This document shows, one piece after another, positions 48,591-57,860 of a stretch of 64,000 nt of DNA. Below the pieces are notes generated by a model. It had not been told where the DNA came from and ran no database searches. It saw only the letters and a list, made by a program, of their open reading frames with translations. The DNA comes from Pseudoalteromonas sp. MMG010. Lineage in GTDB: Bacteria; Pseudomonadota; Gammaproteobacteria; Enterobacterales; Alteromonadaceae. The DNA lies in NCBI RefSeq assembly GCF_018100905.1, contig NZ_JAGJEG010000001.1:372001-436000 (forward strand), given 5' to 3'. Each line of letters begins with the position of its first letter. The stretch's first letter is position 1. The translations under genes and the position numbers were made by a program.

Positions 48591-48893
48591 AATTATTCCT
48601 TGCTGGGTAATTTCATATCCAAACCACTTTCATTAAGCAAGCTGTAAAAATGCATCGTGGGGGTGTATGAATATATTTATTATTTTATGACTTGATTATG
48701 CCGCAAAGGTCACAAAAATAAGAGTATTAAGGCTATTTATTGTGTAAACAACTGTGTCAATTATCTTGCAACTTGCACACACTATGAAAAAACCTCATAA
48801 CGATTGAGAAAGTTTCACTAAAAAAAACTATCTAGCCGTCTAAATGGCTGTTATATTAATTCTATCGCAACTTACCAAGCTGGAATGAGGATT
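48591..48893. other. Intergenic region between M16 gene and MTHFR-like gene
   Basis: 303 bp between divergent genes. The notable element is the MetJ-like pair of boxes at 48834-48849 near the right end. The rest is AT-rich with no recognised RNA gene or repeat. Confidence 0.5.
48834..48849. promoter_or_regulatory. Possible MetJ operator upstream of the MTHFR-like gene
   Basis: AGCCGTCT (48834-48841) matches the met box AGACGTCT at seven of eight positions, and the adjoining AAATGGCT matches at five of eight. The site is 45 bp upstream of the proposed start. Weaker than the metK site, but the same 16-bp arrangement. Confidence 0.5.
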
Positions 48894-49850
48894 ATGGCTT
48901 TATCATTAAAAGAAAAAATCGAAGACACTAACCAAGGAGTGTATTTGATAGGCACAACTCCACCAAAAGTGGGCACTGATAAAGCGCAGCTAAAAGCCAT
49001 TGCCGAAAAACTGCTAGGGCGTTTACACGAAATTGAATACGATGGAGTGGTTATTTACGATATACAAGATGAAAGTAGTCGTACTGAACAAGCGCGCCCA
49101 TTTCCATTTAAACAAACAGTAGACCCACGCGAGTACAGTCGCTTACTTCGCGATTTATCAAACCTTGATGTTATCACTTATAAAAGTGTGGCTCAGCGCA
49201 GCGCAACCGAATTTACCCACTGGTTAGATGAAACCAAGCAAGAGTATGGTTTAAATAACTTAGTACTGGTTGGCAGCCCTTCATCGTCAGGCGATATTAA
49301 GCTAAGTTTGCCTGATGCCTATAAAGCACTGGCGACAAAGCAAGACGATTTCTTTTTAGGCGGCGTGACTATTGCAGAGCGCCATGCCAGTAAACGTAAT
49401 GAGCACGAGCGCCTTATAGAAAAAACAGCACAAGGGTGCCAATATTTTATTTCGCAAGCGGTTTATAACGCACAAGCAACAATTGATTTAATCACCAGTT
49501 ATGCACGCAGTTGTAAAGCACAAGGAATTGCACCTAAACGAATTATTTTAACATTTACTCCATGTGGCGGACAAAAAACATTAGAGTTTATGCAGTGGCT
49601 AGGTATATCAGTGCCAGAGGCAACTAAATGGCGCATGCTCGATGCCGATAATACTTTAAGTGAATCAGTACGCATTTGCCGTGAAAACCTCGACTCAATA
49701 CTCAAAAGCTGCGCGCACTTAAACGTACCACTAGGGTTAAATATCGAAAGCTTAACAAACCGTAAAGAAGAAATTGACGCATCAATTAATCTATACCGCT
49801 TACTTAAAGCAACGATGGAATTAAACCTTGCTGAAAAGCAAATAGCCTAA
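48894..49850 (+). CDS. Methylenetetrahydrofolate reductase-like protein, catalytic Glu not conserved
   Basis: A 318-residue TIM-barrel protein resembling MetF. The start (MALSLKEK) follows GAGG closely; an ATG three codons earlier is possible. MetF-like landmarks are 'GTTPPKVGTD' at the N-terminus (MetF: FEFFPP), 'YGLNNLVLVGSP' in place of the flavin-contacting LRGD segment, 'CQYFISQAVYNAQ' (MetF: ITQFFFD) and 'GLNIESLTNRKE' near the end. The catalytic acid of MetF (Glu28 in E. coli) falls on Gly20 here, and LRGD is gone. It therefore is probably not a classical NADH-dependent reductase. It may act with a methyl-transfer partner. A terminator follows, so it is monocistronic. Confidence 0.78.
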   Translation: MALSLKEKIEDTNQGVYLIGTTPPKVGTDKAQLKAIAEKLLGRLHEIEYDGVVIYDIQDESSRTEQARPFPFKQTVDPREYSRLLRDLSNLDVITYKSVAQRSATEFTHWLDETKQEYGLNNLVLVGSPSSSGDIKLSLPDAYKALATKQDDFFLGGVTIAERHASKRNEHERLIEKTAQGCQYFISQAVYNAQATIDLITSYARSCKAQGIAPKRIILTFTPCGGQKTLEFMQWLGISVPEATKWRMLDADNTLSESVRICRENLDSILKSCAHLNVPLGLNIESLTNRKEEIDASINLYRLLKATMELNLAEKQIA

Positions 49851-49872
49851 TAACTCGCCCCTTACTTTCTGG

Positions 49873-49902
49873 TTAAAAGCAAGCGTCAGCGCTTGCTTTT
49901 AA
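49873..49902 (+). terminator. Terminator after the MTHFR-like gene
   Basis: Stem TTAAAAGCAAGCG / CGCTTGCTTTTAA with a short loop, 22 bp past the stop codon and followed by AT-rich sequence. It separates convergent genes, so may serve both. Confidence 0.85.
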
Positions 49903-49942
49903 AACCGATACACTCTTAGACACGTTTAAGAATATTAACACA

Positions 49943-51190
49943 TTACTTTCTACGTCGATTTGACGAACGTTGCCCGGTGATGCGCTTTTTATCGCGATCT
50001 TTTCGTGCTTTATTGCTGTTTTTTCGATTATCTTTTGGTTTTTTATTAGGATCTGGCTCATACCCTGATAACCACTGCGGTGTTAAGCGTGTATCAAGTA
50101 ATACTTCTATTTCTTCAAGTAACCATTGCTCATCAAGGCTGACTAACGACATCGCAAGCCCCTGCTCTCCAGCTCGCCCTGTACGCCCTATTCGATGAAC
50201 GTAGTCTTCTGCTATGTAGGGGAGTTCAAAATTAATAACATAGCGTAAAGAAGAAATATCTAGACCACGGGCTGCCACATCGGTCGCCACTAACACTCTT
50301 GTGCTTCCTTGTTTAAAATTTTGTAATGCTCTATCACGGGCTCCTTGTGATTTATCTCCATGAATAGATTCGGTTTTTAAACCATCTTTACACATTTCTT
50401 TGGCCAGTTTGTCGGCCATTTGTTTCGTACGTGTAAAGATAAGCACTTGGCGCCAATTTTTCATACCAATCATGTGAGAAACAAGTTCGCGCTTACGATC
50501 TTCATCTACAGCGTAAATTATTTGCTCTACTTCAACCGCAGCAGAGTTACGTTTATCAACCTCTATAAGTTCAGGGTTTTTTAGTAGCTTTTTACTTAAT
50601 TCAAATACGCTGTCGTCAAACGTTGCCGAAAATAATAACGTTTGGCGATCGCCTGGAATGTGGCGCAAAATACGTTTTATTTCGTCTATAAAGCCCATAT
50701 CCAACATGCGATCAGCTTCATCAAACACTAATGAATCAACGCTTGATAAAATCACACTGCCTTTAATAATATGATCTAATAATCGCCCTGGGGTAGCAAC
50801 AATCACTTGCGCATGCTTTAACGCTTTAATTTGTGGCCCAATGCTGGCCCCGCCATAGGCAAGGGCTCCTTTAATGTCTGTCCCTTGTGCGTATTTTTCA
50901 AAGCTGGCAAACACTTGTTGAGCAAGCTCTCGTGTTGGCGTTAATATTACGACGCGTGCACTGCCTGGTTCATTCTTTTTAGGGCTGTTTAATAGCTTGT
51001 GTAATAGTGGCAATACAAATGCAGCAGTTTTACCTGTGCCTGTTTGGGCACTGCCCATAACATCATTTCCCGCTAAAATAGGTGGAATAGTTTTAGCTTG
51101 AATTGCAGTGGGCTGAGTGTAATTATTTTGCTCAAGCGCAGTTAATAATAAAGGATCCAGAGCAAGTGATGTGAACGAAGTAACAGACAT
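49943..51190 (-). CDS. DEAD-box ATP-dependent RNA helicase (RhlE-like)
   Basis: A 415-residue RNA helicase. Motifs are Q ('PTAIQAKTIP'), I ('GSAQTGTGKTAAF'), Ia ('TPTRELAQQ'), II ('VFDEADRMLDMGF', DEAD), III ('LFSATF'), IV ('LIFTRTKQMADKLA'), V ('LVATDVAARGLDI') and VI ('HRIGRTGRAGEQG'). The C-terminal 60 residues are Lys/Arg-rich and unstructured ('KKPKDNRKNSNKARKDRDKKR'), as in RhlE. It may help ribosome assembly or RNA decay at low temperature, as RhlE-type enzymes do. It is separate from the DUF3581 gene upstream by a terminator. Confidence 0.92.
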   Translation of the reverse strand: MSVTSFTSLALDPLLLTALEQNNYTQPTAIQAKTIPPILAGNDVMGSAQTGTGKTAAFVLPLLHKLLNSPKKNEPGSARVVILTPTRELAQQVFASFEKYAQGTDIKGALAYGGASIGPQIKALKHAQVIVATPGRLLDHIIKGSVILSSVDSLVFDEADRMLDMGFIDEIKRILRHIPGDRQTLLFSATFDDSVFELSKKLLKNPELIEVDKRNSAAVEVEQIIYAVDEDRKRELVSHMIGMKNWRQVLIFTRTKQMADKLAKEMCKDGLKTESIHGDKSQGARDRALQNFKQGSTRVLVATDVAARGLDISSLRYVINFELPYIAEDYVHRIGRTGRAGEQGLAMSLVSLDEQWLLEEIEVLLDTRLTPQWLSGYEPDPNKKPKDNRKNSNKARKDRDKKRITGQRSSNRRRK

Positions 51191-51243
51191 AAGTTTAGCT
51201 TTAACATGACAAAGAGCGACATTATACCTAACACAAACAAAAA

Positions 51244-51272
51244 AGGCGCTAAATAAGCATTGAATTTAGCAC
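51244..51272 (-). terminator. Terminator after the DUF3581 gene
   Basis: Imperfect stem GGCGCTAAAT / AATTTAGCACC, followed on the minus strand by a TTTTTT tract. It lies about 70 bp past the stop codon of the 51342 gene. Confidence 0.7.
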
Positions 51273-51341
51273 CTAATATCCCCCAATAACGTAAAAGTAC
51301 GGTATTGGGCTCACTGAATTTATATAAAAATAAACTGAGTA

Positions 51342-52043
51342 TTAAACCGGTTTTAATGTCTCTTTTCGTTGATTATAAAAAGTAATTAAATCATCAACGG
51401 TTGTTTGGCAATATTCACGGATCCCCGAAACTAGCATGTGTTTTTCTCCGCTGCCGACTTTTACTCCATTTTCGAGTAAATTAAATCGCAACGTAATTTT
51501 TCCACGCTTGCCTGTATGTTCAAAGCTCGGCTCAGCAAACTCAAGTGTTGGCGCTTTAATATCAAGATTATCTAAGTTAATCAGCATCGATTCGTAAATA
51601 ACCATAGGGCGAGCTGGGTTTATCATCACGTTTTGCTTGCCCATTAATGGAATGATGATATGAGGAAAAGTAGTCCCTGAAAATTCGACATAATTTTTTA
51701 TCAGACTATTTGTTAACGTCTCACACCGACGGGTGTTACCTTCACGTTTTACTTTTAATATGACTTTTTCGCCGTTAGTGATATTAAACTCTGAATCTGC
51801 GTCAGGAAAGTGAAGTTGTGTATTTTCATCAACCATTCCTGAAAAAACAAATTCCATATGCTCACTGATACCATAGCGCTCAAGCACTAATGAAAACAGC
51901 AAATCACCTGGCGCACAAAACTTTTTTGCATCTTTATCATGCAAAGGATTAAAGTCATCGGCAACACATTTAGCAAAGCGACAACCTTGCTCTCGAGAAA
52001 TTGAAACATAGTCAGCATGTTGCTGAAAATAAGGACTTAACAT
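51342..52043 (-). CDS. DUF3581 family protein
   Basis: A 233-residue soluble protein of the DUF3581 family, found in gammaproteobacteria and of unknown function. It starts 'MLSPYFQQHADYVSISREQGCRFAKCVADDFNPLHDKDAKKFCAPGDLLF', with the RExG-FA and DFNP-HD blocks reminiscent of hotdog-fold thioesterase/hydratase proteins, and has a repeat-like second half ('FEHTGKRGKITLRFNLLENGV'). The hotdog link is an inference. No enzymatic residue can be named. It is divergent from the RcsF-like gene. Confidence 0.85.
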   Translation of the reverse strand: MLSPYFQQHADYVSISREQGCRFAKCVADDFNPLHDKDAKKFCAPGDLLFSLVLERYGISEHMEFVFSGMVDENTQLHFPDADSEFNITNGEKVILKVKREGNTRRCETLTNSLIKNYVEFSGTTFPHIIIPLMGKQNVMINPARPMVIYESMLINLDNLDIKAPTLEFAEPSFEHTGKRGKITLRFNLLENGVKVGSGEKHMLVSGIREYCQTTVDDLITFYNQRKETLKPV

Positions 52044-52213
52044 AATGTTTTCACTACTTATACGAATTTTAACCCTGCCATACTATCAGAAAAATAATAC
52101 AGAGAGGTCGAATCTGTTTACAAAGTAAAACAAATCCCCTTACAAGGTGACTAGAAAAAATCGTTTAAAGTATTTACTGTTAAAACATTATTTTTATTTA
52201 GTATGTCATTTTT

Positions 52214-52633
52214 ATGTTTCGTATACTCTTTTTTAGCGTACTGTGTTTGCTTATATCGGCGTGTACTAGCATTCGGTTTGGTACAAATGTCACGTCTGAT
52301 ATTTTACAAACGCAAATTATCGAACACGTTGCTCGACGCGACCTGTATCAATTTATGGATGATCAATCGGCACATGAAAGTGGCGCAAGGCTGTTAGGGC
52401 GTGTTCAGGGTGAAAGCTGCTATGGCACAAACCAAAGCCCAGCTGATGCTAGAAGTTCTAAAAGTAATAGAAATATTGGTTACGAATTTGCTTATTCCCA
52501 AGCGACTGAGCGCCTTAAAGCCAATGTCATTAATATCGACGGTAATGCATACACGATAAACCAATGTCGTAAAGTAGCCCTCGGCCGTTGTGATATTGCC
52601 ATACAATGTTATGGTCAGGCATATAGTTATTAG
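52214..52633 (+). CDS. RcsF-like lipoprotein
   Basis: A 139-residue lipoprotein: signal peptide 'MFRILFFSVLCLLISAC' with lipobox Cys17. The folded part holds four cysteines, C69, C118, C126 and C132, in the RcsF pattern: 'VQGESCYGTNQSP' matches RcsF 'VSGDSCQASNQDSP', 'ERLKANVINI' matches 'SKMKANAVLL', and the CxxxxxxxCxxxxxC end matches RcsF C109/C118/C124. RcsF forms two disulfides (74-118 and 109-124). The linker is shorter in Pro than in E. coli. Whether an Rcs phosphorelay is present is not visible here. A terminator follows. Confidence 0.8.
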   Translation: MFRILFFSVLCLLISACTSIRFGTNVTSDILQTQIIEHVARRDLYQFMDDQSAHESGARLLGRVQGESCYGTNQSPADARSSKSNRNIGYEFAYSQATERLKANVINIDGNAYTINQCRKVALGRCDIAIQCYGQAYSY

Positions 52634-52656
52634 TCAGTCATACTCATTAGTAAATA

Positions 52657-52687
52657 AAAAGCCGAGCTTATTGTAAGCTCGGCTTTT
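52657..52687. terminator. Bidirectional terminator between the RcsF-like gene and gltX
   Basis: Perfect stem AAAAAGCCGAGCTTA / TAAGCTCGGCTTTTT with a TTG loop. It lies between convergent genes and has T-tracts in both directions. Confidence 0.93.
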
Positions 52688-52702
52688 TGCATTTAACGCA
52701 TA

Positions 52703-54187
52703 TTATGCACTTGGGTAAGTACGGTATGCACGCTCTATATTTTTAGCCTGTTTTTTAGAAATACCTATATGCGCAAGTGCAACACGTAAACGGGCACGCG
52801 ATAAATCTGAGCCTAAAATTTCCATTGCATCAAGCACGGATGTTGACGAAGTTTTACCTGTAATTGCTACAAATATAGGCTCTAAAAAGTCTTTTATTTT
52901 AAGCTCATGGAACGTAGCCACTTCTTTTGCGATTGCAAAAATAGCAGGCTTGTCAAAACTACGTAAACCTTCAAGCTGCCAGACAAAGAATTGTAATGCT
53001 TGACGAATTACATTTTCATCTGCTTTACCAGCGGTTAATAGCGCAGGATCGTAAGAAGGAATACCACCTACAAAATGCCCTGCTAGATCCACCATATCCG
53101 AAAGAGTATTAATACGCGTTTTAGCTTCAGGTAATACTTTAGCTAACATGTCGCCGTTAAACTTCCAATCAACAAAGCGTTGAATTAACTGCTCGTCGGT
53201 TAGATTTTCGCGGATCCACATACCGTTTAACCAGCTTAATTTATCGACGTCGAACACTGGGCCACCAAGCGATACGCGCTTCATGTCAAAGTTTTCAATC
53301 ATTTCATTAAGGGTGAACTTTTCACGCTCATCTGGCATTGACCAGCCCATACGGCCTAAGTAATTAAGCACGGCTTCTGGCAAGTAACCCATTTCTTTAT
53401 AGTAATTAATCGATGTTGGATTTTTACGCTTAGAAAGTTTAGATTTATCAGGGTTACGTAATAATGGTAAATGCCCAAGAACTGGCGCTTCCCAACCAAA
53501 GTCTTCATACAACTTTAATAATTTAGGCGCTGAGTTAATCCACTCTTCACCACGGAAGATATGGCTAATTTGCATGTGGTGATCATCAACGACATTCGCT
53601 AAAAAGTAGGTAGGAAAGCCGTCTGCTTTTAAAAGCACTTGCATATCTACGTTTTCCCACGGGATTTCTATTTCATCACGTAAGTAATCGTTAAACTTAA
53701 AAGTGCCTTCGCTTGGAATTTTCATACGGATAACGTAAGGTTTTCCTGCTGCTAAATTTGCTTTAATTTCTTCATCGGTATGGTTTAAACCACGACCGTC
53801 GTATTTAGGGCGCAAACCTTCTGCCATTTGCTCTTCGCGCATCGCATCAAGCTCTTCGCTTGTTGCAAAACAGTAAAACGCTTTGCCATCATCAACTAAC
53901 TGGTGTGCGTATTTTTTATATAAATCGCTACGCTCAGATTGGCGGTATGGACCAAAATCGCCACCAACATCAGGGCCATGATCCCACTCAAGTCCTAACC
54001 AACGAAGGCTATCCATAATAGCTTGCTCTGACTGTGCCGTGCTTCTTACTTGGTCGGTATCTTCAATTCGTAATACAAATTCACCACCTTGTTGTTTAGC
54101 AAAACAATAGTTAAATAAGGCGATATAAGCGGTGCCAAGGTGCGGGTCACCAGTTGGTGATGGAGCAACACGAGTGCGAATTGTCAT
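52703..54187 (-). CDS. gltX: Glutamyl-tRNA synthetase
   Basis: Charges tRNA-Glu with glutamate. The 494 residues match the family. The HIGH motif is '[19 protein letters not shown]', the KMSKS motif is '[11 protein letters not shown]', the catalytic domain spans about 1-320, and the helical anticodon-binding domain is at the C-terminus ('[18 protein letters not shown]...'). No zinc-knuckle CxC is visible in the expected place. A strong terminator follows. The GlxRS gene stands 40 bp downstream of the glutaredoxin gene on the same strand. Confidence 0.97.
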   Translation of the reverse strand: MTIRTRVAPSPTGDPHLGTAYIALFNYCFAKQQGGEFVLRIEDTDQVRSTAQSEQAIMDSLRWLGLEWDHGPDVGGDFGPYRQSERSDLYKKYAHQLVDDGKAFYCFATSEELDAMREEQMAEGLRPKYDGRGLNHTDEEIKANLAAGKPYVIRMKIPSEGTFKFNDYLRDEIEIPWENVDMQVLLKADGFPTYFLANVVDDHHMQISHIFRGEEWINSAPKLLKLYEDFGWEAPVLGHLPLLRNPDKSKLSKRKNPTSINYYKEMGYLPEAVLNYLGRMGWSMPDEREKFTLNEMIENFDMKRVSLGGPVFDVDKLSWLNGMWIRENLTDEQLIQRFVDWKFNGDMLAKVLPEAKTRINTLSDMVDLAGHFVGGIPSYDPALLTAGKADENVIRQALQFFVWQLEGLRSFDKPAIFAIAKEVATFHELKIKDFLEPIFVAITGKTSSTSVLDAMEILGSDLSRARLRVALAHIGISKKQAKNIERAYRTYPSA

Positions 54188-54227
54188 GTTCTGTTCTCTT
54201 TAAAATAGGAAATAATATGAAAAATAT

Positions 54228-54587
54228 TTAAGCTGCTACTTTATTTAAGTAAGCAATAATATCGTTTGATTCGTATAACCAGCTTACCTGACCATCTTGC
54301 TCTATACGTAAACAAGGCACTTTAATCTTGCCTCCTTGTGTTAAAAGCTCTTGGCGATACTGATCATTATTTTTAGCATCTCGTGTTTGTATATTTAAGC
54401 CTTCGCGTTTTATAGCTCGGCGCACTTTTACACAAAACGGGCATGCGTTGAATTGATATAATTTAAATTGACTGGTTTGTTGATCAAGACGTGCTTGCTC
54501 TTCACTAGCACGCTTTTTACTGCGCGGTGTAAATATAAAATTAAAAAACAATATTATACTGCCTAACACCCATCTAATTAATTTCAT
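54228..54587 (-). CDS. Membrane-anchored glutaredoxin-like protein
   Basis: A 119-residue protein with an N-terminal hydrophobic segment (about 3-20, 'LIRWVLGSIILFFNFIF') followed by a positively charged linker and a glutaredoxin domain from about 40. The active site is C49PFC52 ('FNACPFCVKVRRAI'), a dithiol CPFC, with the later 'GKIKVPCLRIEQDGQVSWLYESNDIIAYL', including the cis-Pro-like 'KVPCL'. An N-terminal anchor with a cytoplasm-side domain is likely from the positive charges following the segment. It lies directly upstream of gltX on the same strand. Confidence 0.88.
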   Translation of the reverse strand: MKLIRWVLGSIILFFNFIFTPRSKKRASEEQARLDQQTSQFKLYQFNACPFCVKVRRAIKREGLNIQTRDAKNNDQYRQELLTQGGKIKVPCLRIEQDGQVSWLYESNDIIAYLNKVAA

Positions 54588-54642
54588 TTTTTATGCTCTG
54601 CTTGCATTAATTTATGGGCGCGATTTTAGCACAAAATTTAAA

Positions 54643-55596
54643 TCAAAAAAGCTCTATGCTACTTTCTACAACAACCTCCTCTATTAAATTTAGATCACTG
54701 TAGGCGGTCACTTTATTCCTTCCTCTATTTTTTGAGTGATAAAGTGCGACATCGGCCTTATTTACTAAACTAGATACACTATCAATGGCCTGTAATTGTA
54801 AAAATCCGCTACTAACAGTAAGTTGCCCTACTTGTGGAAAAGAAAATTCACTTATTTTCAATCGTAATCTATTTAATAACCCTGCTGCACATTCTTTATT
54901 TTGTGTCTTAAATAAGATAGCAAACTCCTCTCCACCATACCGAAATACATAATCTTCTAATCTAAAATTATTTTTTAGTAAACGTGCCACTAATAAAATC
55001 ACTTCATCGCCTATAACGTGGCCATAGGTATCATTAACGCTTTTAAAGTGATCGATATCAATAATGGCTAAAAACCAATACTGGTTTTCATAACTTTCAA
55101 TGTCGTCATTAGAAAACCCATCATCTGTCACTATTTCTATTACTTTTTTATCAAACGTTTGTCGGTTTAATAACTCTGTTAAAGGGTCTAAACATGATTT
55201 ATACAATAACCCTAATTGGTTGGCGTAAACTTTTAATATATTACTCATTAATGTATGTGTTTGCGCTAATAAATTTACATTCGTACTTATACATACAAAA
55301 CCGATCACCTGGTTAATATGCTTAATAGGAATAATATTTTTAGCTTGAGTGCCGCCCGCATTTAACGTTCTTAGTAACGTAATTGCTTCTTGCGGTGACA
55401 GTGCTTCCATCGTTCGATGAGGATTTAATTGCTTAGGGGTTCCGGCATCTGAAAAATATTTATTCACGTAAAGAGCAAATCCATTGAACCCGACTAATTC
55501 ATTAAAAACTTGAATTAATTCTGCATCTAAATCACTTTCTTGTTGTTGTTGTGTTAGTGAAATTATCCATTGATGCCCACAGGTATCCTGCTTCAT
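54643..55596 (-). CDS. Diguanylate cyclase with N-terminal sensor region
   Basis: A 317-residue protein that should make c-di-GMP. The GGDEF domain starts about residue 133; the active motif reads GGEEF (221-225) in 'FRYGGEEFAILF', and the product-inhibition I-site R212-LED215 is present five residues before it. Residues 1-130 form a soluble domain ('GFNGFALYVNKYF...IIPIKHINQVIGFVCIST') with the look of a GAF-like sensor, but I am not sure. No membrane segment. It could supply c-di-GMP to the two-PilZ protein of this window, though no link is shown. Confidence 0.9.
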   Translation of the reverse strand: MKQDTCGHQWIISLTQQQQESDLDAELIQVFNELVGFNGFALYVNKYFSDAGTPKQLNPHRTMEALSPQEAITLLRTLNAGGTQAKNIIPIKHINQVIGFVCISTNVNLLAQTHTLMSNILKVYANQLGLLYKSCLDPLTELLNRQTFDKKVIEIVTDDGFSNDDIESYENQYWFLAIIDIDHFKSVNDTYGHVIGDEVILLVARLLKNNFRLEDYVFRYGGEEFAILFKTQNKECAAGLLNRLRLKISEFSFPQVGQLTVSSGFLQLQAIDSVSSLVNKADVALYHSKNRGRNKVTAYSDLNLIEEVVVESSIELF

Positions 55597-55688
55597 GAAA
55601 TGTACCTAAAATAGCTTACTTGCACTAAGCTTAGGCAATATTTATAAAATTACTAAATAATTTAATTCTTTTTTATCGTATTTTAAGC

Positions 55689-56792
55689 TTAAAGCAATAC
55701 CATATCATCACGATGCAGTACTTCTGGCGCATTATCATAGCCAAGTAGACAAGCAATTTGAGTAGAGTGAGCCCCTTTAATTTTAACTACCTCTGAATAA
55801 CTAAAGCGTGTTAAACCTCGAGCAACTACATGGTTATTATTATCAATTAAATCGATAAGATCACCGCGCTCAAATTGTCCAAACGCTTTAACGACCCCCT
55901 TGGCGAGTAAGCTAGCGCCCTTTTTTTGTAAAGCAGATATTGCCCCTTTATCTATCTCTATTTGGCCACTACTTTTAGGACCTGCTAATAACCATTTTTT
56001 GCGACCTTCTTTCGGTGCAGTAAGTTTTAAAAAACGCGTACCAGGTAATTGTTCGCTCATGCAATTTAAAATCACATTTTTACCATTACCTTTAGCAATA
56101 ATAACCTCAACCCCAGCACGACGAGCAATATCTGCAGCTTGCAGCTTGGTCGCCATACCACCGGTTCCTAAGTTTGTACCACTGCCACCAGCCAGCTGTC
56201 TTAATTCATCGTCAATATGTTCAACTTCATCAATTAATTTAGCATGTCTATTAGTTCGAGGATCACTGGTAAATAACCCTTCTTGATCCGTTAATAGTAA
56301 TAGTTTGTCGGCGTTAGCTAAAATAGCAACAAGTGCTGATAAATTGTCGTTATCGCCCACTTTTATTTCGCTGGTTGCAACGGCATCATTTTCATTAATA
56401 ATAGGGACTACGTTGTGACTCAATAATGCATTTAGCGTATCGCGTGCATTTAAATACCGCTCACGGTCTTCTACATCGGCACGTGTTAATAACATTTGCC
56501 CTACATTAATTTGATAAAGCGAAAACAAGTTATGCCATAAATGAATTAACTGCCCTTGACCAATCGCTGCTAACATTTGTTTATCAATAACACTGCGACC
56601 ACAAGGGGTTATTAATTGCTCTCGCCCTGCGGCAACCGCGCCACTTGAGACTAAAATAACTTGATGCCCCTGTTTTTTAAGCTCACTACATTGCCTAGCC
56701 AGCTCAACCATATGTGCTTTATCTAATTTATCGCTGCCGCCGGTTAAAACGCTAGTACCTAACTTTACAACAATTGTTTGTGCTTTTTGCAT
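55689..56792 (-). CDS. proB: Glutamate 5-kinase with PUA domain
   Basis: Phosphorylates glutamate in the first step of proline synthesis. The 367 residues have the amino-acid kinase domain with '[13 protein letters not shown]', '[14 protein letters not shown]' and '[22 protein letters not shown]', then a C-terminal PUA domain (about 275-355, '[25 protein letters not shown]') usual in proteobacterial ProB. In E. coli proA follows directly; here the next gene on the strand is a diguanylate cyclase and proA is not in the window. Confidence 0.95.
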   Translation of the reverse strand: MQKAQTIVVKLGTSVLTGGSDKLDKAHMVELARQCSELKKQGHQVILVSSGAVAAGREQLITPCGRSVIDKQMLAAIGQGQLIHLWHNLFSLYQINVGQMLLTRADVEDRERYLNARDTLNALLSHNVVPIINENDAVATSEIKVGDNDNLSALVAILANADKLLLLTDQEGLFTSDPRTNRHAKLIDEVEHIDDELRQLAGGSGTNLGTGGMATKLQAADIARRAGVEVIIAKGNGKNVILNCMSEQLPGTRFLKLTAPKEGRKKWLLAGPKSSGQIEIDKGAISALQKKGASLLAKGVVKAFGQFERGDLIDLIDNNNHVVARGLTRFSYSEVVKIKGAHSTQIACLLGYDNAPEVLHRDDMVLL

Positions 56793-56906
56793 GGTGTTAA
56801 TTATTAAATATGATTAATAATTTATTTATACCAGTTATCGCTTATTGAACAAGTTAAAATTATTCATGATAAAATAGCTTTTTTCTCTTATTTAAAATTA
56901 CTCGTT

Positions 56907-57860
56907 ATGCCAGCCAGTTTATGCTTAATTATTGCCACCTTTTTGTGGGGTAGCTCATTTATAGCCCTTAAATATGCCATTGCTATTTATGACCCTGCCT
57001 TGGTCATATTTTTACGCATGCTCACCACTTTAGTACTTGCTATTTGCTTGTGGCGTTATGTCATTCGCTTTGAGTATCGTGTCGGTGATTGGAAGTATTT
57101 ATTTGCTATGTCGCTTGCTGAGCCTTGTTTATATTTTTTATTTGAAGGCCACGCAATGCAGTACACCTCGGCAAGCCAAGCCGGAGTTATTGTGTCGTGT
57201 TTACCTATTATTGTGGCTTTGTTGGCGTTTTTTCTTCTTAAAGAACATATTAGTAAGGCCATTGTGGTTGGTTTTACTTTATGCATTGGCGGTAGCATAT
57301 TACTCACATTACTTTCGCCTAATTCACAACAGGCCCCCAATCCATTACTAGGCAACTTTTTAGAGTTATTAGCTATGGTATGTGCTGCATTTTATACGGT
57401 AAGTATTAAGCACTTAGCTAACCGCTATTCGCCTTTAACATTAATCGCTTTACAAGGAATAAGTGGTAGCTTATTTTTTGCACCTTTTTTGTTTTTTATA
57501 GATTTGCCAAGTGAAAATCAGCACGATCTAGCTGCTTTGTTAAGTATCTTATATTTAGGTTCGTGTGTGACTTTAGGTGGCTATGGTATGTATAACTATG
57601 CAATAAGCAAAGTATCGGTACTCACCGCCGCGGCCTATTCAAATTTAATTCCTATTTTTACGCTAATCATGTCGGCCATTTTATTAGGTGAAGTGCTTAA
57701 CCTGTGGCAATGGGTCAGCATATTTGTGGTCTTTGTCGGGGTTATGATAAGCCAACGCCATCAAGAAGTAATAATAGACCCCCCTCTTGAAGATGACACT
57801 AACGTTGCCGATACCAATAACCTTAAATCGGTACCTGAGGTTAAAGAGTCAAACGGGTAG
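56907..57860 (+). CDS. EamA/DMT-family permease
   Basis: A 317-residue inner-membrane transporter of the drug/metabolite superfamily, with ten hydrophobic segments in two EamA repeats; the first begins 'SLCLIIATFLWGSSFIALKYAI' and the second near 'LGNFLELLAMVCAAFYTVSIK'. The substrate is unknown. The C-terminal tail after the last membrane segment is 30 hydrophilic residues ('SQRHQEVIIDPPLEDDTNVA...'); its last 100 bp overlap, on the opposite strand, the end of the sortase gene. Confidence 0.9.
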   Translation: MPASLCLIIATFLWGSSFIALKYAIAIYDPALVIFLRMLTTLVLAICLWRYVIRFEYRVGDWKYLFAMSLAEPCLYFLFEGHAMQYTSASQAGVIVSCLPIIVALLAFFLLKEHISKAIVVGFTLCIGGSILLTLLSPNSQQAPNPLLGNFLELLAMVCAAFYTVSIKHLANRYSPLTLIALQGISGSLFFAPFLFFIDLPSENQHDLAALLSILYLGSCVTLGGYGMYNYAISKVSVLTAAAYSNLIPIFTLIMSAILLGEVLNLWQWVSIFVVFVGVMISQRHQEVIIDPPLEDDTNVADTNNLKSVPEVKESNG

